From positions 1,344,269 to 1,408,268 of the forward strand of contig NW_004450404.1 of the NCBI RefSeq assembly GCF_000321225.1: a DNA stretch of 64,000 nt, read 5' to 3'. Positions 11,106-22,560 of this stretch are shown piece by piece (within the stretch, counting starts at the first letter, position 1; each line of letters begins with the position of its first letter). Position numbers and translations under genes: made by a program. The DNA comes from Odobenus rosmarus divergens. Lineage: Eukaryota > Chordata > Mammalia > Carnivora > Odobenidae. The notes under the pieces are model-generated. The model was not told the origin of the DNA. It made no database searches and worked only from the letters and a program-made list of their open reading frames with translations.

Positions 11106-11155
11106 CTTATTCCCCTAATGGAAGAAGCTGTAAAATTCCATTCATGAATTTGTTT
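11106..11155 (-). CDS. MAP3K15: MAP3K15 exon i (50 bp): PH-like domain, short exon
   Basis: This exon is too short to stand out as an open frame. It was found by extending the family sequence: after ACCTGCAG it encodes KQIHEWNFTASSIRGI plus AG of a Ser codon, and the donor is AAG followed by GTAAGA. The motif HEWNFTASSIRGIS is shared by ASK1 and ASK3 and directly precedes the SKFDERCC segment encoded by the next exon. The acceptor is flanked by a weaker pyrimidine tract (GTTTTTAAAACCTGCAG) than the other exons, so inclusion may depend on enhancers. Phase in is 0 and phase out is 2, so skipping it would break the frame. Confidence 0.93.
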
Positions 11156-11888
11156 CTGCAGGTTTTAAAAACAGAAGTCAGTAGAGCTTGATTTTTTCCA
11201 TGCAAAAAAATAACTTTTGGTTTCATTCTCTGGTCAATCACTTCTGCTATTTTACTTTCAAGAGAGATTTAGGAGTTAGAGCAATATATTTTAGACAACT
11301 TGGAAGACCAGAAACATTTTCTCATGTATTACAAAAATTCATTTGTATCTCTAATTCAGTTTAGAGCAAATGATCTAAAGTTGAAACAGAAAAAGCACAG
11401 AATAAGTACACACTGAATGGACTTTCATCTTCTGTCAACATATCAGGAAAACTCTAAAATGAGTTTGAGAACAGCCCACCTAAGTTGAGTGACCTGTGAA
11501 AATATTTGCAGAAGGAAAAATGTGGCAGCCACCAGTGTTCTCCAATCTTTCTTTTTTCCCCTGGGCACACAGCCAAGAATACATTTCTCCCAGCCTCCCC
11601 TGCAGCTAGGTGGGGCCACGTGATGGAATTTTGACAAATGGAATTTGAGGAGGAATGATGTGCACCATCTGTGGGCGTGGTTCATAATAACCTCCCCAGC
11701 GAGCCTTTATTCCACTACAAGAGGGAATGTGGACCCTACTGCAAGTTTATGACACAACGCATAAACTTTTATCATGTTAAGACATTGATATTTGGGTGCT
11801 ATTTGTTTTAGCAGATAGCTTGCCATAACTAACACAAAGACTAACCTGGATTTCATTTTGTACAATGTGCATTTTTAAAAATAACTCT
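11156..11888. other. Intron part with an unassigned repeat at 11550-11700
   Basis: Mostly anonymous AT-rich intron. At 11550-11700 the words CAAGAATACATTTCTCCCAG and CTCCCCTGCAGCTAGGTGGG match a repeat that also occurs near 37050 and 43590. Confidence 0.5.
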
Positions 11889-12089
11889 GGGGGCACCTGG
11901 ATGGCTCAGACAGTTAAGCGTCTGCCTTCAGCTCAGGTCATAATCCCAGAGTCCTGGGATCGAGCCCCACATCGGGATCCCTGCTGAGCAGGGAGCCTGC
12001 TTCTCCCTTTCCCTCTGTGTGCCCCTCCCCCTGCCTGTACTCTCTCTCTCTCTCTCACCCTGTCAAATAAAATCTTAAAAAAAAAAAAA
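11889..12089 (+). mobile_element. Carnivore tRNA-derived SINE
   Basis: Complete copy from GGGGCACCTGGATGGCTCAG through a (TC)n stretch to AAATAAAATCTTAAA and an A-run. The target duplication is not obvious. Confidence 0.93.
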
Positions 12090-12424
12090 CTGTTCCCTCC
12101 CTCCACCACCACTGCCCGCACTTAATAAACATTGCACAAAGCTAAGCCTCAGAACAAAGATCTGAAATCTGTTCCAGAAGAGCCATAGGCTACAATACCA
12201 ATACATCACAACAGAAAATCATTTAAAATAAGAAAGCACACGTGGTTGGCCTGAAAAATGGCATAAATGACCAGCTAAGCCCCCCAGAGAAGTGTGAGAG
12301 CCAGAAGACTGAGCATATGGCTTAGGAGAATAGCCACGAGCAGCTGGGTGACAAGTTTCCTGCCATCCTGGAGGAACGACAACATGAACACCTGGGAGGA
12401 TGGCCCTCAATGGGAAAAAATCCA

Positions 12425-13665
12425 TTCATCTGTGTCAATTAAGCACCTACTATGTGCCAGGCAAGGTACCAGCACTGAGGATGTAGCAGAGAACAAAGCC
12501 TCTGCCCTCATGGAGCTTACATTCGAGAAGAGAGGAGCAACAAATTAAGTGGTAACTTAACATCATGACAGAGGACAAAAAGCAATACAAAGCCGGAGAG
12601 CGCTGGGAAGGGCATTAAGGTGGGGCGGACGTCATGGCATTAGGCTGGATGCCCCGGGAAGGGGTCTCTGATGACTTCTCAGCAGAAGGTTAAAGCAAGT
12701 GAATGAGTGAGCTGTCCAGCACGTGGGAGGGACAACAGCCCCAGGCAGACGGGAAAAATCCTGTCCCCAGGGCACGTCTGGGAACCGGCAAAGGGGATTG
12801 GGAAAGAGGTTGGAGAGCTCATGAGGAAGATCACGCAGGGCCTTGGAGACCATCATCATCTTCTCTTCCACTCTGGAGAAGAGGAGAACCCTTGAGGGCC
12901 CTGAAAGATGAAAGCATATGCCAAAGTGAAAGCCACCACCTTGGACCAAACCATGTAGAAAGACTGAGCGTATCTTAGAGGACTTGTGTTCAAAGTCACT
13001 GGAAGGCGGCAGTCGTGGAGAGCAGGAACCTGCTTTTGGATTCAGGTACAGAAATATGAACCAGGGCAAGTTCGAGAGCACCTTGACCAACCCACCTACA
13101 GGCAAGAAGCTTGCATGTATATAAAAAGGCCAGCCACAGGAGTTTTCAAAGTATTCTCAGATGGAAGGTTTACTGTAGGGTAGCTTTAGGGAACTTCTTG
13201 AGTTGAGAGGAAGATGTGCGGGCTAAAAGGTAAACAACATGGACTCCCCTCTTTCCCTTTATATCATAGTCAATGGGCATTTGGGGGGTACCTACTTTGT
13301 AGATACCATGGATATAAAAAGCTACAAGTCCTACTCGGGCTTGCAGAGCACTTGGGGAGACATTCTCAAAAAGTGATCCAAGAGCAATGGGAAATACTGC
13401 GCATACTTTACAGGGAAGAAGGTAGCCTACATTCAGTGAAAGGGGTGGGAGGGTGGTTAAAGACGCCTCTGCAGAAGTTAGGGCTCAGATGACTGGAAGA
13501 AGGAATTGCAGGGAGTGAGGACAGAAGAGCACACAGGAGCCCCTGCAGGGCCAGCTCAGGGGACAAGGAGAAGGCGGGATTATACAGGGGCTTGACACTC
13601 GGTAAGAGTCAGTTTTAATCTGGAAAGCCACGGGATTCAGTCATGGTTTGGGGGAGTATCAAGAG
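12425..13665 (-). mobile_element. L2-like LINE, antisense
   Basis: The hallmark TTAAGCACCTACTATGTGCC and CCTCTGCCCTCATGGAGCTT (12440-12525) are the reverse of the L2 3' end. GGCCTTGGAGACCATCATC and a second similar stretch (13290-13640) suggest the body or a second copy. Diverged and non-coding. Confidence 0.7.
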
Positions 13666-14120
13666 GGCCAGTACAGGTGTTTTAAAATTATTATTAAACT
13701 TCTGACTTGAAGTATACCGTATGTTCAGAAAAGGGCACAGTGATCATCGCAGTAAATGTCTACAAAATGAAGACACGCTGTAACCAGCATCTAAGAGACA
13801 GAACATGAGCAGCAGCCCAGAAGCCCTCATAACCGCCCCCACCATGCCCAATCATCCAAGGGTGGAAACAGCAACTGCTATTCTGACTTACCACCACCGA
13901 GAGTTTTGCCTGTTCTGCAAGAATATGTAAATGAAATCGTGAAGTCCACACACTCTTGTATCTGCCAAGTGGGGTTTTTCGTGAAACATCTGGTGGTGGA
14001 AGTCAGGGCTGGCCTCATGGCTTCTGATCTGGTGTCCTGGTGGGTCAACTGACCCAGATTCCTCCATCGTCAACTCGGTGGCTGCTCTCCTTCCGTGTCA
14101 AGCAGTGACCTTACCCTTTC
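13666..14120. repeat. Probable old L1-type sequence
   Basis: Words such as TTATTATTAAACTTCTGACT, GAACATGAGCAGCAGCCCAG and CTGCAAGAATATGTAAATGA suggest an old LINE fragment. The family is not assigned. Confidence 0.35.
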
Positions 14121-15894
14121 TGAGGGGGGCTATTTCACCACATCTAAATCATGAGGAGCAAATGGACTCAAGACTCTAGCTGTTCACATCAGGGTCAGAA
14201 GCCCCCAGTAGGAGTGCACAAGAAGCAGAGCCAGGGTGGGCTGCGGAGAAATGGGCCAGGAAGCCAGAGGCGGGGCGCCGACTTAGCATCTGCCCTCCAG
14301 GTCCCGGAGTGCACGCCTCTGGGGAGGAATCCTGGGCATCTGTGACAATTCTGTAGACTTTTTATGTGCTTGTCCCATTGCTAACATAAGCATAAAAGGC
14401 AACAATGACTGAGCTTTTCCAAACAAGCAGCCCCACCTGTGCGGTCGGCGTCAGCAGCTACTCTATGCCTGCTGGCAACTCTGGGGCGCAGGAGTTGCTG
14501 AGGGAGCAACTGTGTTTGACCCTGCTCTGTGCAGTCTACTTGCACTGTTGTGCCGGGGGCCATGGTGCCAGCTTAGGAAGGCCAACTGTGCCCATCTCCC
14601 CCTAACCCCACATCTGGGCATGCGCTGGAGGTTGCCTGAAACTGGCCACGGTGGGAGCAGTTATACCGCAGAAAGCAGCAAACGCTACAAGTCCACGCTC
14701 TGCTCCCATGTCCCCGTGCCTCGAGTTAAGCATTGACCAGCAGAAGTTTCTGAATCCTTGCCTAACAAACCAAAACTTCATCTCCTCCTACAGCAGTGCT
14801 GCATGTAAGTGAACACGCGCATGCGTGTGATCTGCCCCGCCCCCCCGCCTCAGCCCACCAGGAAAAAATGCAACACTGTGTAGACAAATGTCATCTCACT
14901 CCAGGCAAATCTGCTTGCTTTCACGATCTGCAGAATTTCAAAAATGTAAATGAAGGCAAAAGCAAAAGCTTCCTCTCACAGCAAAAAAGGCAATTTATAT
15001 TTCCCTCAGACGTTTGTTCTGACAACTATGAGCACTTGTGCAAAACATTTCATCAGTCAAGGAAAACTAGCATTTGCTGCTTATATCGTTCTTTTCCATT
15101 TCTTATTACAGACTATATACAAAGTAAAACATTTACAACTAGGGAGATAGTGTATGTACCCATGGGAATGTCTATTAAGGACCAGCAACAATTACAGGGG
15201 TCAATAAAATGGGCAACGTTTGTAGAATTCCATGAGACCAAAACCATTTGGTTCTAAAAGTCTCAAGAGTCACTTGAGTAGGGTTAGTTTCCTTCTCCAG
15301 GTACTTGTCAAAACATGAGGTGTTGTGTATCTACATCGATGGAACAGTGAGGTTACAGATCAGAATTTTGAAAATCCTCTTGCATCACAGTGGCATCAAT
15401 GACACAAAGAAAATCAGCAAGCCTTGCCCCTAGTACAAGAATTCCAACATCGAAAGCATGGGACCTGGGGGCGGGGGGGCACAAAGGGGAGTGTCTGCTG
15501 ATGTTCTCTTCCTTGACCATGCTGGTTACTTAGGTGTGTTCCCTTGACAAACATCCATTGAATTGTACATTTATGACTGGTGGGCTTTTCAGTGTGTAGG
15601 TCATACTTCCATAAAAGGTTAAAAACTCAAGAGGCAAATTTAATAGAAAACCTATGCATTCTTCAAAGGAGATATATCTGTTTGAACACCATGTGTATAT
15701 TTTATTATGGCTTTTATTTTTTTCTTTTGCACTCAAATATTTAAATTAATACACATAGTGCAGCAAAACAAAACGATAACAAAAAAAATGAAAAGCACAC
15801 GTTAGGGCAGCTCATCTTCCCTAATGGCTGCTGACTCTGATAAGTAAGAAGGTTGCTTCTCTGTTAAATATTAGACAAAGTTACTGCCTTACAC
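14121..15894. other. Intronic stretch, little recognised
   Basis: No gene is supported. Several short frames here lack splice signals or homology. A possible L1 3' remnant is at 15535-15640 (ATTGAATTGTACATTTATGA, GGTCATACTTCCATAAAAGG). A near-palindrome CACGCGCATGCGTGTG is at 14814-14829. Confidence 0.4.
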
Positions 15895-16210
15895 TTGTGC
15901 TGTGGACTGAATGTTTGTGTCTCTGCAAACCAGTTGTTGGAGGTGGGGCCTTGGGGGAGGCGATTAGGTCATGAGAATGGAGCCCCCGGGATTAGTGCCC
16001 TTATTAAAAGGGACACAAGGGAAACATCTCTCCACCGTCTGAGGACACGAGGAAGACAGCCTTCTGTGAGCTGGGAAGAGGGCCCTCACTAGAACCTGAC
16101 CATGCTGGCAGCCGGCCCTTGGACTCCCAGCCTCCAGAACTGGGAGAAAGAAAGGTCTGTTGTTTAAGTCCCCAGTCTATGATATTCTGTTACAGCAGCT
16201 CAAGTGGAGG
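15895..16210 (+). mobile_element. MLT1-like LTR (ERVL-MaLR) relic
   Basis: The order TGTGGACTGAATGTTTGTGT, GGAGGCGATTAGGTCATGAG, CCAGCCTCCAGAACTGGGAG and TGTTGTTTAAGTCCCCAGTC follows the MLT1 LTR layout. It is a solo LTR. No viral coding part is seen. Confidence 0.7.
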
Positions 16211-16224
16211 AAGACAACTTGAGA

Positions 16225-16560
16225 TTTCGTGTTTTTTTTTTTATATATACCTCTATTGAGATATAATAGACAAAGACCTCCATAAATTTCACGTGCATAA
16301 TTTGAGGAGTTTGGACATATTCAGACACTTATGGAACCATTACCGCAATCAAGGTAATGGCCATATCCAACACCTCCCAAAGTGTCCTTTGGTTTTTGTT
16401 TTGTGTGTGTGTGGGGGGGTAAGCACACATGAGATTAACTCTCAACAGATTACGAAACACACAATGCCATACCGTTAACTATGGGTGCCACGGTGTAGAG
16501 CACACATCTGCAACTTGTTTATCCAGCAGAAGTCACACTTCGTAACCGCTGGACAATGGG
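16225..16560. repeat. Old L1-type fragment
   Basis: CTCTATTGAGATATAATAGAC, CACGTGCATAATTTGAGGAG and CATTACCGCAATCAAGGTAA are typical of an old LINE-derived segment found widely in mammals. Family not assigned. Confidence 0.4.
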
Positions 16561-17062
16561 GGGGGAGTTGCTGTGTCACGACTATTTCTGATAAGGAATT
16601 TCTTGCATGATTTTGGGCCTCTGCTTATTCTCTGTTATGTTTCATTTTTTGAAGATACTGTTTATTTTTACCTGATTAAGACATAATTGCTCACACTGTT
16701 ATTTCCAGGAAAAAAAAATCCTTCTTCACCAGGTTAATGGCAGAAGTCTCCCCACACTCCATGAAAACATATACAAAGCCAACAGACCTACCTAGTGAAT
16801 GCACTTGTCAAAGGTACTAGATCTTTTATTACTAAAAATATTTTATTAAAGAAAGAAGTTGAAGAAGTACTTTAGACACACAGAGACCAAAAAAATAGTT
16901 ACTACCACACCAGGCACAGCCCAGTGTTTCTGTGATCTCTTTAGTGGGCAACTAAAATGTTCCCTCTCCTGTATTATTGGTGTGAACATAAACTGAAGTG
17001 GTGCAAACCTGACAGGAGCTATCACATTTTATTTATTTCATCTTTAGTAGCTATCAAATTTT

Positions 17063-17266
17063 TTTTCTTTTTTAAAGATTTCTTTATCTTAGTGTGCGTC
17101 CAAGCACGCACACACGAGTAGGGGGAGTGGCAGGGGGAGAGGAAGAGAGAGAATCCCAAGCAGACTCCCTACTGAGTGCGGACCCCGATCCCACGACCCC
17201 CGAGATCACGACCTGAGCCGAAACCAAGAGTCAGATGTTCAACTGACTGAGACACCCAGGCGCCCT
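17063..17266 (-). mobile_element. Carnivore tRNA-derived SINE
   Basis: Reverse copy with TTTAAAGATTTCTTTATCTT and the head GACACCCAGGCGCCCT. Perfect 16-bp target duplications GTAGCTATCAAATTTT at 17047 and 17267. Confidence 0.95.
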
Positions 17267-17524
17267 GTAGCTATCAAATTTTAAATGAAAGTAGTCTTAA
17301 ATCCAGTAGTTCCATTTCTGGGAATCTCTATTCCTGAAACAACATACAGGAGCACGTAGGGTGTAACCACCAGGATGTGCACCGACGTATCTACCACTAG
17401 ATAGAGTGCACAAGTGAGACTGAAATGTTCACTGCAGGCAGGTGGGAAAATAAATTATGCTTCATCCATACTTGGAAATGTACCACCATGATACAGGAAT
17501 ACTACATTTAAAAACATCAGGTGG

Positions 17525-17713
17525 GGGCTCCTGGGTGGCTCAGTCAGTTAAGTATCTGCCTTCAGCTCAGGTCATGATCCCAGGGTCCTGGGATCGAGCC
17601 CCGCATCAGGCTCCTTCCTCAGCGGGGAGCCTGCTTCTCCCTCTCCCTCTGCCTGCTGCTCTGCCTACTTGTGTTCTCTATCTTAGTCAAATAAATAAAT
17701 AAGATCTTTTTAA
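17525..17713 (+). mobile_element. Carnivore tRNA-derived SINE
   Basis: Complete copy from GGGCTCCTGGGTGGCTCAGT to AAATAAATAAATAAGATC. Near-identical flanks ACATCAGGTGG (17514) and AAATCAGGTGG (17716). Confidence 0.93.
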
Positions 17714-17834
17714 AAAAATCAGGTGGATCACTGTGTGCTATTTGAAAAATTGTCTATGATGTATGAATCAATTAAAAAAGTTGCAAAATAATATATACTT
17801 ATGATCACACTTTAATGAAAATGCTTCTCTGTCT

Positions 17835-17860
17835 ACACACACACACACACACACACACAT
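17835..17860. repeat. (CA)n microsatellite
   Basis: About 13 AC units without interruption, followed by imperfect CA/TA repeats to about 17905. Confidence 0.95.
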
Positions 17861-18299
17861 ACACATAATGTATGCACTCATACACACACTTACACATACA
17901 TAAGGGAGTTTAGAGAATGGTAAAGATGGATATCCACCCAAGTCACTGGGGAGGGGAACGGGGGCGAGGTTTGGGGGATTTGGTGGGACTTTCCCGTTAC
18001 TTCTTATCCACTTCTTCATGGTTTAACTTTTTTCAACAAGCCTGTATTCATTCACATAAATATACACATATTCGTACAGACACACACACACAAATACATA
18101 ATATAAACACATATAAAATGGGCCAACCAGCGTCCTCTCCCCCATCTGTGATTATACCCTGTCATACACTCCTGGACCTTAGAAGTCAGGCACAGGTGCC
18201 TGTTCTTTCAAGTACAACACAGACTCTCCTATCTGAACACTGAATTTCTGATTAAACAGCAGAGAATAAAGAGAGAGCTGTGTCTGATTTTTCTCTTAC

Positions 18300-18407
18300 C
18301 ATTTCTGTGGGTGAGACATGCCACAGAGAAACCGTCTTCTCCTCAGCTTCACTGTTTATAGAGACATACGAAGGCTGGTAGACTTTGGTTGGTTCTATCA
18401 CCAACAC
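18300..18407 (-). CDS. MAP3K15: MAP3K15 exon h (108 bp): PH-like domain
   Basis: The exon is in phase 0 at both ends, so it could be skipped without a frameshift. After TTCTTTTAG it reads VLVIEPTKVYQPSYVSINSE, then AEEKTVSLWHVSPTEM, and meets a GTAAGA donor after ATG. The alternating beta pattern (VLVIEPTKVYQPSYVSI) is the well conserved start of the ASK PH-like fold. It has 36 open codons. No other gene overlaps it. Confidence 0.95.
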
Positions 18408-18502
18408 CTAAAAGAACAGATTTCTGTGACGTACAGGAATAAACCAGACAGGTTACTCTGCCCCATGAGCAAGTGGGAAGTGCTATACTGCACAAATACT
18501 TG

Positions 18503-18720
18503 AGCACCTACTGTGTGCCAACAACGCCCCAGGGCCTGTGGATACCACAGTCAGGACAGAAGGCGGGTCCCTCCCTCTGGCGGGTCCATGCTCTGATGGG
18601 GCAGACAAGAAACACACACACGGGGATAGGGAATATGGTCCCCTATGCAGCTCTGAAGCAAGTACGACAGAATAAAGGTGTGTGTGTGTGTGGGGGGGGG
18701 GGTCACTTTAGACAGGGTGG
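18503..18720 (-). mobile_element. L2-like 3' fragment, antisense
   Basis: TGAGCACCTACTGTGTGCCA followed by GATACCACAGTCAGGACAG is the reverse L2 3' signature. A short (TG)n then a G-run end it near 18700. Confidence 0.6.
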
Positions 18721-18875
18721 CCCAGAAAGGCCTGCCCAAGAAGGTGACAGAGAAGAAACAGGGAGGCTACAGTTTTTGAGAGAAATGAAGCAAACTGGAT
18801 GATCTGCAGGTAGGTACTCAAGTCTATAGAAAACACAAGGGGATGAAAAGTGAGGTGACATTCCATCACTAATGT

Positions 18876-18945
18876 TTTATTGCTGGGGGAGAGGGAGGGA
18901 GGGAAGGGGAGAAAGGAGAGAAGGAGAGGGGAAGAGAGAACGAAT
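18876..18945 (+). repeat. Polypurine tract
   Basis: About 65 nearly uninterrupted purines (GGGGGAGAGGGAGGGAGGGA and on), followed by GAAT repeats. On the MAP3K15 sense strand it is a long pyrimidine tract. Confidence 0.85.
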
Positions 18946-19340
18946 GAATGAATTTCCAAAGCAAATAAAACAACATATTTAAGATCACTAAATCTGGGTA
19001 GACATTACACAAGTGTCTGTTCCATTATTTTTTGTACCTTTCAATAGATTTGAAATATTTCATAATTAAAAGATTTTAAAACTTATTACCCAAGAACAAA
19101 ATCATTATCATAATCATCTCAAACAACTTAATCTCCATTAGAAGTTTAATGAAATTCCTCAACATGGCACATTCTTTTGTGATGAAATATGAAATATAAT
19201 GATCTGAAGTTCAGGATCTAGGGTGCTTAGATATCTTACTTATGACTCCTTATAAGATGGTCATAAAACTTAAACAAAAACTTAATAAAAATTTAATAGT
19301 CATTTTGCTTTCCAATAATGTTTTAAAATTAATTAGTGGC

Positions 19341-19544
19341 GGGCGCCTGGGTGGCTCAGTTGGTTAAGCGACTGCCTTCGGCTCAGGTCATGATCCTGGA
19401 GTCCCGGGATCGAGTCCCGCATCGGGCTCCCTGCTCGGCGGGGAGTCTGCTTCTCCCTCTGACCCTCCCCCCTCCCTCTCATCTACTCTCTCTCTCTCTC
19501 TCTCATTCTTACTCTCTCAAAATAAATAAATAAATCTTTAAAAA
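19341..19544 (+). mobile_element. Carnivore tRNA-derived SINE
   Basis: Complete copy starting GGGCGCCTGGGTGGCTCAGT with an expanded (TC)n middle (19485-19506). Perfect 16-bp target duplications AAAATTAATTAGTGGC at 19325 and 19545 suggest a young insertion. Confidence 0.96.
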
Positions 19545-19634
19545 AAAATTAATTAGTGGCATTGGAGACAAACCAAAGCTCAACAGGGAACAGTGCTAAA
19601 TTCCAAAATTTTACTATTACTCTTGCAGTGATTT

Positions 19635-19858
19635 AGAACAGGGTTCCACCACCTTGGCACTGCTGAGGTTTAGGGCTGGGTAATTCTGTGTTGGGGATGG
19701 GGCTGTCCTGTGCACTGTGGGATGTTTGGCAGCACCCCTGGCCTTCACCCCACTAACCGCCAGGAGCAACACCTTCCTCACAGTTGTGACAACCAATAAT
19801 GTCTCCAGATATTGCCAAATGTCCCCTGGGAGACAAAATGACTCTCAGTTGAGACCAC
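19635..19858 (+). mobile_element. MER20-like hAT-Charlie DNA transposon
   Basis: GGTTCCACCACCTTGGCACT, GATGTTTGGCAGCACCCCTG, GTTGTGACAACCAATAATGT and CCAAATGTCCCCTGGGAGAC match the MER20 layout, with the terminal GTTGAGACCACTAT. Non-coding. Confidence 0.85.
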
Positions 19859-20052
19859 TATCTTAGAGGTCACAGTCAACTTTTTCTAGTGAGTTGATCT
19901 ATCACTGGCTGAGTTTACCTAAGACGGATGGGTATCCTAACACTTTCAATTACTCTAAGGTTTTCTACCTTTCAGCGTATTCAATAATTAGACAGCACCA
20001 ACCCCCAGTTTCTTTTGTTCTACCCGAAAGAAATGGATTAAGCATAACTTAC

Positions 20053-20203
20053 TGGAAATCTGAGTCCATTAGTAACTTCATTTGTTGCCTCAAAAATTAT
20101 ATCTAACCAGAAGTTAAGCTGTTCTTGCCTGGGTGAATGTTCAATAATAGGTTTCTTGAAGCGCTGAATTAATAACAAGTTCTGAACTAACGATCGAAGG
20201 TAC
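20053..20203 (-). CDS. MAP3K15: MAP3K15 exon g (151 bp): TPR to PH-like junction
   Basis: The acceptor TTTTTCCAG is followed by one G that completes Trp. The exon then has exactly 50 codons: YLRSLVQNLLLIQRFKKPII, EHSPRQEQLNFWLDIIFEAT, NEVTNGLRFP. It ends on a codon boundary at CCA with a perfect GTAAGT donor. The helical part (residues 1-40) closes the TPR array, and the last ten residues lead into the beta strands of the PH-like domain. This assignment follows the published domain scheme for ASK1, transferred to ASK3. Confidence 0.95.
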
Positions 20204-20539
20204 CTGGAAAAATCACCAGCATCGATAAATTAGATTTCAAGAAACGGAATTCCATTCTACTCCCTTTAAAAGAGGTTTCCCAAAAGCTTCATTTATTTAA
20301 ATTCATATTGTGTAGTGAGTGCTTCTTAATCCCTTGGCAGCCACATAATTAAAAGAAACCCAAAGAGCGGGCAAAATAAGTTTGTCCAACAAAATCATAC
20401 AACATGGCTTTTTACCAACATTGGGCGAATGGTAATCAAAGTGTAGACACTGGCAAGCATATGCTAACGGTTTTAAAAACAAAAGCATGCAGTTTGAAAT
20501 TCAAAGCAATTCCAAAATGGCAAGATTTCAAACTCAGTC

Positions 20540-20870
20540 TTTTTAAATTTTTTAATATTTTTTTAAATTAACTTTTCTTTGAAGTAATTGTAGATTTACA
20601 TATAGTCATAAGAAATGATACAGAGAGATCTCATGTACCCTTGGCCTGGCTGATACCAATGATGACAGCTCATACAATTCTAGAACAAGATCACAAGCAG
20701 GATATTGAAATGGATACAACCAAGACAGAAAATGTTTTCACTGTCACAAGGATCCTTCATGTTTCCCTCCTACAGCCACACCGCTTCCCTCCCATCTCTC
20801 TCCTCTCCTCCGTGACCCCTACCAATCCTCAATGTGAAACTCATTATATATTTTTTTAATTAGATCTGAC
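20540..20870. repeat. Old L1-type fragment
   Basis: GATACAGAGAGATCTCATGTAC, AACAAGATCACAAGCAGGAT and CACAAGGATCCTTCATGTTT are typical of an LINE-derived segment common in mammals. No intact frame. Confidence 0.5.
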
Positions 20871-20959
20871 CAGGTAGAATTTGAAGTTATGAGGTCTTCA
20901 ATCTCATCACATCTTTACCGTCTTCAAGCAAACTGGTGTTTGAAACACAGCTGTTAGGC

Positions 20960-21720
20960 AGTGGTGGTCACATTCTCTCTGGTAGTGAATGGAGATGGTT
21001 GAGCTGAAAGCATCAGAGTATTATTTTGTCCTTTGAGGATAAAGTCTGGTCTGTCCTGGGAAGGCAGGTCAGCTAGACTGACTGACTTGCTTGGGTACTG
21101 TGCACTGAAGGAGTCACTCATTAGGCTTGGGTTGTCCCAACTCTTAACATTCCAGAGAAAGGTCTGGCCCTTGACTAGCTTTTGGAACATCACCTTTAAG
21201 GCCTTGGGATATCCAACCTGGTAAGAATGCTTTTGTTTACCGGGGGCCTTGGGCCATGCCAGATAGTTCATGCTAACAACAGGGTGCATGGTGGGGGCCC
21301 TGGGCCATGCTGTATCAGTGTCATCTCCAGAGAGGCTGGGGACTCTAAAGTCAACTATGCGGTTGCTCCATACCTGTACAACCGACCTCCCCAGAAAACC
21401 CTGGACACCAAGAGTTGGCGAGCTTCCCCGGTTGTCAATACTTTGTGGATGATGCCATACATCGTTGCAGGGAAAACTCAACACTGTCTCTGTCACTCCA
21501 CTGGGTGAGGACAGCTGGAAGCTGGTACCTTGTCTCTCCTGGACTCTGCCCTTTGTGCCTTTTGTCTTTGCTGATTTCAAGCTGTATATGTGTCTTATAA
21601 TAAACCTTAACCATGAATACAACAGCTTTTCAGAGTTCTGTGAGTTCTTCTAGTCAAATAGGAACCTCGGGGTGGTCTTGGACCTACAATATTAGGTCCC
21701 AACAGTGTTAAGTCAGTGTA
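20960..21720 (+). mobile_element. Probable solo LTR (endogenous retrovirus), family unassigned
   Basis: The right part has the build of an LTR: a pyrimidine-rich stretch, TTGCTGATTTCAAGCTG, a poly(A) signal (AATAAA) at 21599-21604, then TACAACAGCTTTTCAGAG and a terminal AGGAACCTCGGGGTGGTC. No gag, pol or env reading frame is seen. The long minus-strand frame across it (20954-21622) lacks homology that I know. Confidence 0.55.
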
Positions 21721-22374
21721 GGTGCTGATGTAATGAGAATGTATTCAAGGCTCAGCTGTCACCTCCATGGAGTCAGCTCTGTCTGGCTCGGATACAGCAG
21801 GGCACCCTAAAAGTAGAATTTTGGAAAAAGCAGCCGCTCCATGAGGGCTGGAGGCTCTGCCTGCCTCCTTGCTCACGAAGCCTCAGAAAGATTTCAAGAG
21901 GTTGATATGGTTTGGGGATCAAATTTAGGTCCTTCAGACTGGGAAGAAATGAGGTCCAACTAAAAACAACTGAAGAGGCTCTGACCCCTGGGAGTCCAGA
22001 TTGGCCCACTGAACTGGGAAAGAACAGGGGGCAGATGAACATGGGTCACTGAAAGTAAAAAGTATTAAGTTATGCACGTAATCCAAATGCATTTTAGACA
22101 AAAAAGAAAAATAGAGATGAGGGGAAAAAAAGATTAAAAACTTCTCCTAAGGCTACCTCCCCGAGATAAGCACTGTCAATATTCTGGAAAAAATTCGTTG
22201 ATTACTTACACAGGTATCGAATGAGCATCTATTCTGAGACTACAGGAAGCAATGACAGACTGACAACTCTCATGGAGCTTCATGCCTACCGGCAAGTCAG
22301 CTGTTGCCCACCCCTCAGAGACCTTGCCCAGAGTCACATACCGAACAGATTTTTCATCAAAAGGAGTCCACAGA

Positions 22375-22560
22375 GAAGAGTGATTCTCAAAGCATGGTTT
22401 CCCAGACCAGCAGCGTCAGCTTGTCATCTGTAGATGCAATTTCCCAGGCCCCACCCTAGACCTTTGGAACCAGATATCATAGGGGTGGGGCCCAGCAATC
22501 TGTGTTTTAATCAATATAGCTGATTCGGATACATGCCAACGTTTGGGAACCACTAACAAA
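22375..22560 (+). mobile_element. MER5A-like hAT DNA transposon
   Basis: AGTGATTCTCAAAGCATGGT, CAGACCAGCAGCGTCAGC, GGGGTGGGGCCCAGCAATCT and the terminal TTTGGGAACCACTAAC match MER5-type ends and middle. Confidence 0.8.

Larger units (their letters stand above)
16960..18080 (+). mobile_element. Old L1 3' portion split by two SINEs and a (CA)n
   Basis: L1-type text is interrupted at 17063 and 17525. Pieces include CCAGTAGTTCCATTTCTGGG, AATAAATTATGCTTCATCCA, TATGATCACACTTTAATG and the tail around 18005-18050. No coding capacity. Confidence 0.6.

Noticed and set aside
17835..17905. Regular repeats as a CRISPR-like array
   Set aside because: They are plain CA microsatellite repeats in a mammalian intron, with no spacers.
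20954..21622. 222-codon minus-strand open frame
   Set aside because: It lies over a probable LTR, has no recognisable domain and no splice context.
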